From Chitinophagaceae bacterium UBA7600 (lineage in GTDB: Bacteria > Bacteroidota > Bacteroidia > Chitinophagales > Chitinophagaceae), in NCBI GenBank assembly GCA_002478885.1, contig DLKC01000096.1, positions 1 through 38,461 on the forward strand: a DNA stretch of 38,461 bases, read 5' to 3'. Position 1 is the stretch's first letter, and each line of letters opens with the position of its first letter. Below, one piece after another: positions 33,693 to 38,461 of this stretch. Under the pieces are notes generated by a model, which was not told where the DNA came from, ran no database searches, and saw only the letters and a list, made by a program, of their open reading frames with translations. A program made the translations under genes and the position numbers.

Positions 33693-34376
33693 CTATGAAT
33701 GCTTTGTATAGAATTCTTTAAGATAAAACGGCTCACTGTAAGCCAAATCGGCAAAGTCATTTTGTTTAAATTTCAACAAGGAGCGTAGCGAAAGGGCAGA
33801 GGCATCTTGGATGTGTTCACTGAAAATTGCGTTGCTGCTGGACAGTATGTTCTGAAGTTTTTTATGGCCGCTTCCTGAAAAAATAATTTTATGCCGCAAC
33901 AATAGTTGTTCAAAACTGTTGCCATCGAGGATGATTGCGCACGGTGGCACCTGAACGGAAATATCTTTGTGGTAAACTGCCGCAAATACCTCCATTCGCC
34001 TTGCATCAATCATGGGGCAATACAGGACTTTTTCTTCCACATTAATTGCAGATGAATGAGCAACAACCGAAGCCGCCATCACCTCGAGCGTATTAAGCAA
34101 TATCAATGGTTTCTTCAAAGCATAACAAAGTCCTTTGGCGGTAGAAAGCCCCACTCTTAATCCCGTATAACTTCCAGGTCCTGCTGTTGCAGCAACAGCA
34201 TCAATGGCTGAAAGGTCAATGCCGGCAGTGGCAGCAAGTCGCTTTATGGCAGGTTGTATAAAAGACGCATGACTTTTTTGGTCTACACTTTTTTCCATCG
34301 CCAGCACATGATGATCATTTGCGATGCAAACACTGGCAAATTCAGTGGCTGTATCAATATTGAGTATTAAAGCCAA
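33693..34376 (-). CDS. tsaB: tRNA threonylcarbamoyladenosine biosynthesis protein TsaB
   Basis: A 227-residue protein that, with TsaC, TsaD and TsaE, makes the t6A modification at position 37 of ANN-decoding tRNAs. The N-terminus ILNIDTATEFASVCIA and the central AATAGPGSYTGLRVGLSTAKGL are the family signatures of this inactive ASKHA-fold partner of TsaD. YCPMIDARRMEVFAAVY is also typical. It lies 8 bp after the preceding minus-strand gene, so the two are probably one transcript. Confidence 0.94.
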   Translation of the reverse strand: MALILNIDTATEFASVCIANDHHVLAMEKSVDQKSHASFIQPAIKRLAATAGIDLSAIDAVAATAGPGSYTGLRVGLSTAKGLCYALKKPLILLNTLEVMAASVVAHSSAINVEEKVLYCPMIDARRMEVFAAVYHKDISVQVPPCAIILDGNSFEQLLLRHKIIFSGSGHKKLQNILSSSNAIFSEHIQDASALSLRSLLKFKQNDFADLAYSEPFYLKEFYTKHS

Positions 34377-34384
34377 GTATCTGT

Positions 34385-35041
34385 TTATTTTATTGTGTTC
34401 TTAAACGCCAACAATTGTTCCGCTGCTTTTTTTAATGCTGGTGCAACAGCATAGCGAGCGCCCTCAAGACTAAGCGCTTCTAAAAGATATAGTATTTTTT
34501 CAATACCGATTTGCCTTGCCCATTCGAAAGGCCCGTACGGATAGTTCGTACCGAGTTTCATAGCAATATCTATTTCTTCGGCGGAACTTATTTCTTCCTC
34601 CAGCGTGTAATAGGCTTCATTAATGATCATGGAAACCGTCCGGGCCGCGATCATTCCCGGAACGTCGGGCACCAGCTGATACTGTCTACCCAATGCCTGC
34701 ATTACTTCTTCTACAACCGGTTTATTTTCCTCTGAGGCTACCACTTCCAAAATACTCCTGCCTAAGAAACGTGGCCAGGCATTTATTCGAATGGCGTTTG
34801 CAGGGAATTCCTGGAGCGTTTTGACCAAAGCATTTACAAAAACAGGCTTGTGAGTTTTTAAAGAACCATTTTGATTTTCCCATTCTTTATAGTCAAGTAA
34901 GAAATACACATCGGCTAACCTTTCAAAAAATGAGCCATCTGCCTTGCCTGTAAATTCTACAGCAACGCCCTTGTCTGCATTGTGTTGCAGCCATTCTTCG
35001 CGTTGGAGCTCATTTGCAAGAACAAGTATTTGCATAATCAT
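34385..35041 (-). CDS. 3-hydroxyacyl-CoA dehydrogenase C-terminal domain-like protein
   Basis: A protein of about 218 residues. The C-terminal 100 or so residues match the 3HCDH C-terminal domain: VPDVPGMIAARTVSMIINEAYYTLEEEISSAEEIDIAMKLGTNYPYGPFEWARQIG. The N-terminal part is shorter than a Rossmann domain and lacks the GxGxxG dinucleotide motif. NAWPRFLGRSILEVVA resembles the end of that domain. It may be a non-catalytic relative. The starts at 35041 and 35035 are both possible; on the minus strand a TATTTTTG box lies at 35060-35053. It precedes tsaB by 8 bp. Confidence 0.78.
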   Translation of the reverse strand: MIMQILVLANELQREEWLQHNADKGVAVEFTGKADGSFFERLADVYFLLDYKEWENQNGSLKTHKPVFVNALVKTLQEFPANAIRINAWPRFLGRSILEVVASEENKPVVEEVMQALGRQYQLVPDVPGMIAARTVSMIINEAYYTLEEEISSAEEIDIAMKLGTNYPYGPFEWARQIGIEKILYLLEALSLEGARYAVAPALKKAAEQLLAFKNTIK

Positions 35042-35109
35042 AGTAAGGTTTGCAAAAATAGGTTGGAAGGTTGAAGTAATTACTGCAAATTGCCGCACAA
35101 ATCAATGCT

Positions 35110-35496
35110 ATGTCAAAACAAATTATCAATACAGACAAAGCCCCTGCGCCCATTGGGCCATACAATCAAAGTGTAAAAGCTGGTGGACTGCTTTTCATAA
35201 GCGGGCAAATACCCATTGATCCCGCAACCGGAGACCTTGTATCCAATGGCATCAAGGCAGAATCAAAGCAGTGCATGAACAATCTTTTGGCAATTCTTTC
35301 CGAGGCCAAATTAACCTTTGAACATGTAGTAAAAACAACTATTTTTCTAAGTGATATGAGTCTTTTCGCCGAAGTAAATGAAGTCTATGGCAGCTATTTT
35401 AACAGCGACTACCCTGCAAGAGAAACGGTGGCAGTGAAAGGCTTACCAAAAGGCGTGAATGTTGAGATAAGTATGATAGCAACCGTAGCGCTGTAA
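35110..35496 (+). CDS. ridA: RidA family reactive intermediate/imine deaminase
   Basis: A 128-residue enzyme that hydrolyses 2-aminoacrylate and related enamines or imines made by PLP enzymes. Family motifs are KAPAPIGPYNQSVKAGGLLFISGQIPIDPATG, SDMSLFAEVNEVYGSYF and PARETVAVKGLPKGVNVEISMIA, with the catalytic Arg in PARETV. Length is standard. It is divergent from the 3HCDH-like gene with only about 68 bp between the starts, so the promoters must overlap. Confidence 0.94.
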   Translation: MSKQIINTDKAPAPIGPYNQSVKAGGLLFISGQIPIDPATGDLVSNGIKAESKQCMNNLLAILSEAKLTFEHVVKTTIFLSDMSLFAEVNEVYGSYFNSDYPARETVAVKGLPKGVNVEISMIATVAL

Positions 35497-35504
35497 TTTG
35501 GTCG

Positions 35505-35541
35505 CCGGCTTTAGCTCATCGATGAAGCATTCTTGCGACGC
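35505..35541 (+). repeat. Degenerate dispersed repeat unit
   Basis: CGCCGGC near 35505-35511 and TTGCGACGC at 35533-35541 keep the spacing of the family, but the arm has lost its end. It lies between the convergent ridA and aldose epimerase genes. This is a weak call. Confidence 0.35.
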
Positions 35542-35595
35542 TTCATTCATCACCGGAACGGCTATTTTGCAGAAACTCTGTTTTGCTACAGATCG

Positions 35596-36552
35596 CTAAA
35601 ATCCGGTAACAAGCTGAAGAATATAAGACGTGCTGAAGTTGTAAGTCTCCCCCGGTTTTGCGATAATCAGCGACATGCCGTTATTAAATGCGTCGGGCGG
35701 ACTACTGAGATTTTCCACTGCAATGCTCTTCCTGTGCGGCGGGGTGTAAACCTGCAAATAAGGATAAGACTGACCGGCTTTAATGGTTAACTGCAGGCCG
35801 CTATTTTCATCACGCAGCACGCATGAATCGTTTTCAAAATCTTTTAATACAAAACAATTGTCTAAAAAGGTTTCGCCGAAAGGCGTGCTTTGAGCAAATT
35901 TATTATTGTGCAACAACATGCCCGTCGGCAATAAACGTTCATCGAATTCAACCATCTGGTCGGCATTGAACTGAACACTAAGGTCGTTAACCGTTTCTCC
36001 AAGAGTAAAATAGGGATGCCAACCGTCGGAAAGTGGAAAATTTCTATCGCCAGTATTTTTTACTTTGGTAGTTACCGTAAGCTGGTTATTCTTGCCAAGC
36101 ATATACTCAACCATCATTTCGTATGCATATGGAAAACCTTCTTCGTTATTATTGTAAGTATAGCTAAGAGTAACCGTTGCATGTTCATCGGTTTCCTTGT
36201 AATCACTGATGTCAAAAACGGCATTGTATAACAGTCCATGGATTGCTTCATCACCAAGATAATGCTTGCGGATTTTATGATGCACTCCCGCGAATGAATA
36301 TTCACCTTTATCAAGCCTGCACACAAAAGGGCTCAATTTTGCGCTGTTGAAGCCTGCTGCTATATTTTTTATGGCATCTGCCGGTGACGAAAACCCATCC
36401 ACAACATTAATGCTCCTTTCGGGCGTATTGATGGAGAAAGCGTTTAATAACGCGCCAAATGAATAAATGGCCGCTTCACAATTTGAGCTTTCATCTTTAA
36501 GGCTTATTACATGGTATCCTTGCTCTGCAGATATTTTTACAGAAAACCCCAT
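35596..36552 (-). CDS. Aldose 1-epimerase family protein
   Basis: A 318-residue sugar epimerase (mutarotase) that interconverts alpha and beta anomers of aldoses. The fold is suggested by GAAIYSFGALLNAF-like, CEAAIYSFG, FAGVHHKIRKHYLGDEAIHGLLYNAVF (a catalytic-type His) and FPLSDGWHPYFTLG (the second His), plus a C-terminal Glu in VENLSSPPDAFNNG. The length matches. Specific sugar use is unknown. It is single, with no sugar operon beside it. Confidence 0.88.
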   Translation of the reverse strand: MGFSVKISAEQGYHVISLKDESSNCEAAIYSFGALLNAFSINTPERSINVVDGFSSPADAIKNIAAGFNSAKLSPFVCRLDKGEYSFAGVHHKIRKHYLGDEAIHGLLYNAVFDISDYKETDEHATVTLSYTYNNNEEGFPYAYEMMVEYMLGKNNQLTVTTKVKNTGDRNFPLSDGWHPYFTLGETVNDLSVQFNADQMVEFDERLLPTGMLLHNNKFAQSTPFGETFLDNCFVLKDFENDSCVLRDENSGLQLTIKAGQSYPYLQVYTPPHRKSIAVENLSSPPDAFNNGMSLIIAKPGETYNFSTSYILQLVTGF

Positions 36553-36656
36553 CTTTTTTGTTTTTACTGAAACTAAATAATTTTCCCTTCACTTCAAACA
36601 TCAAACGATTGATTTATTCAATAATCATTTGATTCGTCTCCGGGCAAACTGCTTCA

Positions 36657-37163
36657 CTATTTTTCTTTGGGATAAAGTAAGTCGTACACAGTGTCTGTAT
36701 CGGTACCACCATCGAAAGCGGCGATTAATTTTCCATCTTTATTGTAGGCCGCGATAAAGGGCGTGTATTTAACCCTGAAGAAAGAGGGGATGTAATATTT
36801 CGGATCACGACCAACGGCAATATTTTTAGCCTTTAGCATTTTATAGTTATCGGCAAAGGTCTTAATTTCTTCCATCGGCTGATAACTCACCCACACAAAA
36901 AAAACATCTTTAAACCGCTTTGCATCTTTCATAAACTCATGCGCGGTTAGCTGGCAATGGCCGCATTCGGGGCTGAAATACAGCATTACCACCTGCTTGT
37001 TTTTAGGCAGGTTAAGATTATTGAACCATGAGCTATCTGTCTGCATAATACTAAACACCGGAAGCGTAGAATCTTTCTGAAATGGCGGTATCGAATCGAA
37101 AGTCTGCGACCGTGCATTTGCGGCGATAACAAGGCCGAGCATAAATGCGAGAAAATATTTCAT
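36657..37163 (-). CDS. Periplasmic thioredoxin-like (TlpA/peroxiredoxin-type) protein
   Basis: A 168-residue exported protein with a signal peptide (about 1-19, NARSQ). The thioredoxin fold (about 35-160) has the redox motif CGHC in YFSPECGHCQLTAHEFM and a later VKYTPFIAAYNKDGK, where the cis-Pro before the Phe is family-like. It probably reduces or forms disulfides in the periplasm. The nearest relatives are the TlpA/DUF4369-type redoxins of Bacteroidota. Confidence 0.88.
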   Translation of the reverse strand: MKYFLAFMLGLVIAANARSQTFDSIPPFQKDSTLPVFSIMQTDSSWFNNLNLPKNKQVVMLYFSPECGHCQLTAHEFMKDAKRFKDVFFVWVSYQPMEEIKTFADNYKMLKAKNIAVGRDPKYYIPSFFRVKYTPFIAAYNKDGKLIAAFDGGTDTDTVYDLLYPKEK

Positions 37164-37242
37164 AAGAATGGTTTTAAAATACCCCAGTGAAAGTAATTGT
37201 TCAACCCGAAAATTACTGTTAAATAATCAAAAGATATTTATG

Positions 37243-37402
37243 GTACAGGCAGCATCGCAATACTCGGCTTCGTTGTGTCACTCACTGCATCGTCAGGAAC
37301 ACTTATAATCAAATTAAGCGAGCTTGTGTTTGACGAGCATCTATTCCCTAGCACAAGTGTGCGACGCAACAGCCGATGACCAAAGAACCCACAGTTGGGC
37401 TC
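37243..37402. repeat. Dispersed repeat, inverted pair (subtype 2 / subtype 1)
   Basis: Left arm TTGTGTCACTCACTGCAT at 37273-37290, with GTACAGGC at 37243-37250. Right arm GCACAAGTGTGCGACGCAA at 37351-37369, with GGGCTC at 37397-37402. It lies in the 310-bp gap between the thioredoxin-like gene and rplI; the rest of the gap is the rplI terminator and short AT-rich DNA. Confidence 0.78.
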
Positions 37403-37410
37403 ATAAAAAA

Positions 37411-37436
37411 ACCACCACAAAATGTGATGGTCTTTT
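37411..37436 (-). terminator. Terminator of the rpsF-rpsR-rplI operon
   Basis: ACCACCACA (37411-37419) and TGTGATGGT (37423-37431) pair with one G-U wobble. On the minus strand a seven-T run follows. It starts about 40 bp after the rplI stop codon. Confidence 0.8.
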
Positions 37437-37473
37437 ATAAATTGATCGTTGTATATAAACGTTAGAGCACAAA

Positions 37474-37920
37474 TTATTCAGCAACCACTTCAAACTCCAT
37501 TTCGGCAACATTGTTCGCGCTGAAGTTGATAGTAGCTTTGTAAGTACCGAGTTCTTTCACCTCGTCGGTTATGCTGATGCGTTTGCGATCGATCTCGTAG
37601 CCCTTCTGATCGCGGATTGCACGTGCAATTTGCAATGAAGTAACGCTTCCGAATATCTTTCCGCTTGTGCCTGTTTTGGCACCGATCTTAACGGGAGAAG
37701 CCTTAAGCACATCGATAACCTTCGTTATTTCTGCGAGCATTGCGGCCTCTTTCTTTGCCTTTACTTTAAGGCGCTCTTCTAATTGTTTTAGGTTAGAAGG
37801 GTTTGCCTCAACAGCAATTTTAGAAGGAATAAGATAGTTACGTGCATAGCCATTTTTAACCTTTACAAGTTCGTTGGCTTGGCCGAGTGTATCTAAATCC
37901 TGGATTAATATTACCTGCAT
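37474..37920 (-). CDS. rplI: 50S ribosomal protein L9
   Basis: A 148-residue large-subunit protein that binds 23S rRNA. The N-terminal domain begins MQVILIQDLDTLGQANELVKVKNGYARNYLIP, the textbook L9 start, and joins through a long central helix (about 45-75) to the C-terminal domain (KIGAKTGTSGKIFGSVTS). Length is standard. It is the last gene of the rpsF-rpsR-rplI operon, 88 bp after rpsR. Confidence 0.97.
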   Translation of the reverse strand: MQVILIQDLDTLGQANELVKVKNGYARNYLIPSKIAVEANPSNLKQLEERLKVKAKKEAAMLAEITKVIDVLKASPVKIGAKTGTSGKIFGSVTSLQIARAIRDQKGYEIDRKRISITDEVKELGTYKATINFSANNVAEMEFEVVAE

Positions 37921-38008
37921 GTTTCTTGTTTTAGTTCCCAGGGCCCAATCTTTTCAGATTAAGACTGTCAACCCGTTTCCGGGAATTAGGGAATGGTTAC
38001 TAATTGTT

Positions 38009-38275
38009 CTATTTCAACAAATCTGTTACATAAGGCAACAGCGCCATCTGGCGTGCTTTCTTAATTGCATCAGATACTTTACGCTGATATTTCAAAGAAT
38101 TTCCCGACAAACGACGTGGAAGAATCTTTCCTTGTTCGTTGATGAATTTTTTCAGGAACTCGATGTCTTTGTAATCAACATAGCGGATACCGTACTTTTT
38201 GAAACGGCAGAATTTCTTCTTTGGTTTCTCCTGCTTAATCGCGGTAAGGTATTTTATTTCATTTGCTTTTGCCAT
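38009..38275 (-). CDS. rpsR: 30S ribosomal protein S18
   Basis: An 88-residue small-subunit protein, partner of S6 in the platform. The core [57 protein letters not shown] is unmistakable. The start codon lies 2 bp after the stop of rpsF, which implies one transcript and possible translational coupling. Confidence 0.97.
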   Translation of the reverse strand: MAKANEIKYLTAIKQEKPKKKFCRFKKYGIRYVDYKDIEFLKKFINEQGKILPRRLSGNSLKYQRKVSDAIKKARQMALLPYVTDLLK

Positions 38276-38277
38276 GA

Positions 38278-38461
38278 TTATGCTCCTACTGCTTTTTCGG
38301 TTCCTGTTGGTACGCCACTTCTCTTTCTAGTGTTATACTCGACGGCGTATTTATCGAGTACAGTAACCATTTGACGCATAACATGCTCATCGCGGAGCAT
38401 TTGTACCTTTAACTTCTCATTGAAGCTGGATGGCGCGCTGTACTCTAAAACCCAGTAAATA
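38278..38461 (-). CDS. rpsF: 30S ribosomal protein S6, C-terminal part (runs off the window)
   Basis: The stop codon (minus-strand TAA) is at 38278-38280, and the reading frame is open to the right edge. The visible 60 residues contain [31 protein letters not shown], the C-terminal part of S6. The N-terminus is outside the window. It is the first gene of the rpsF-rpsR-rplI group that can be seen. Confidence 0.9.
   Translation of the reverse strand, partial: IYWVLEYSAPSSFNEKLKVQMLRDEHVMRQMVTVLDKYAVEYNTRKRSGVPTGTEKAVGA

Noticed and set aside
158..37369. The 19-bp repeats as a CRISPR array
   Set aside because: Copies are spread over 37 kb, occur in both orientations, have no regular spacers, and no cas gene is present.

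Overview
The window looks like chromosomal DNA of a Bacteroidota bacterium, most probably a soil or freshwater member of the Chitinophagaceae or a close relative. The grounds are: secreted proteins ending in type IX secretion (T9SS) sorting domains; a Reg_prop/Y_Y_Y histidine kinase; a TPR-TM-HTH regulator; Bacteroidota-style -7 boxes (TAnnTTTG) in place of -10 boxes; the MGRIFEVRK start of the YebC protein; and a long IspH. The genus call is an inference; no rRNA or tRNA gene is visible.

Layout. Positions 1-4.5 kb (minus strand): a two-gene operon for a tail-fibre-like surface protein followed by a secreted M4 (thermolysin-like) metalloprotease, with a small membrane protein gene just upstream and a TPR-TM-HTH regulator (4866-6614) upstream of that. 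Positions 6.7-9.0 kb (plus): a VOC protein, a MORN/TonB protein and a lipoprotein amidase. Positions 9.3-13.1 kb (minus): a second copy of the fibre-protease operon. It is divergent from a 1075-residue hybrid-sensor histidine kinase (13427-16654) and its NarL-type response regulator (16829-17464). Positions 17.6-19.9 kb: a GH130-like lipoprotein and malate dehydrogenase. Positions 19.9-25.1 kb (minus): a secreted unknown, a GT9 glycosyltransferase and a tight MFS/DedA/dicarboxylate-symporter run. Positions 25.2-31.8 kb: an APC permease, YebC, a DCC protein, IspH, a DUF5995-like protein, an HD protein and a lone ExbD. Positions 31.9-38.5 kb: a GH5 glycosidase, an ArsR regulator, TsaB with a 3HCDH-like partner, RidA, aldose epimerase, a thioredoxin-like protein, and the rpsF-rpsR-rplI ribosomal operon, which runs off the right edge.

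Three signals stand out beyond the gene list. (1) A dispersed, strictly intergenic repeat family of about 50 bp units has 18 clear copies of a 19-bp arm in 14 intergenic gaps. It comes in two subtypes that differ by a compensatory pair of bases and is often arranged as inverted pairs. (2) A 13-bp motif, ACTAnnnTTAGGA, occurs three times between the second fibre-protease operon and the divergent kinase, and once in front of the response regulator. This suggests that the two-component system controls that operon and itself. (3) The fibre-protease operon is duplicated. The two copies share a perfectly identical 69-bp junction that folds around the protease start codon, while the coding sequences on either side have diverged.
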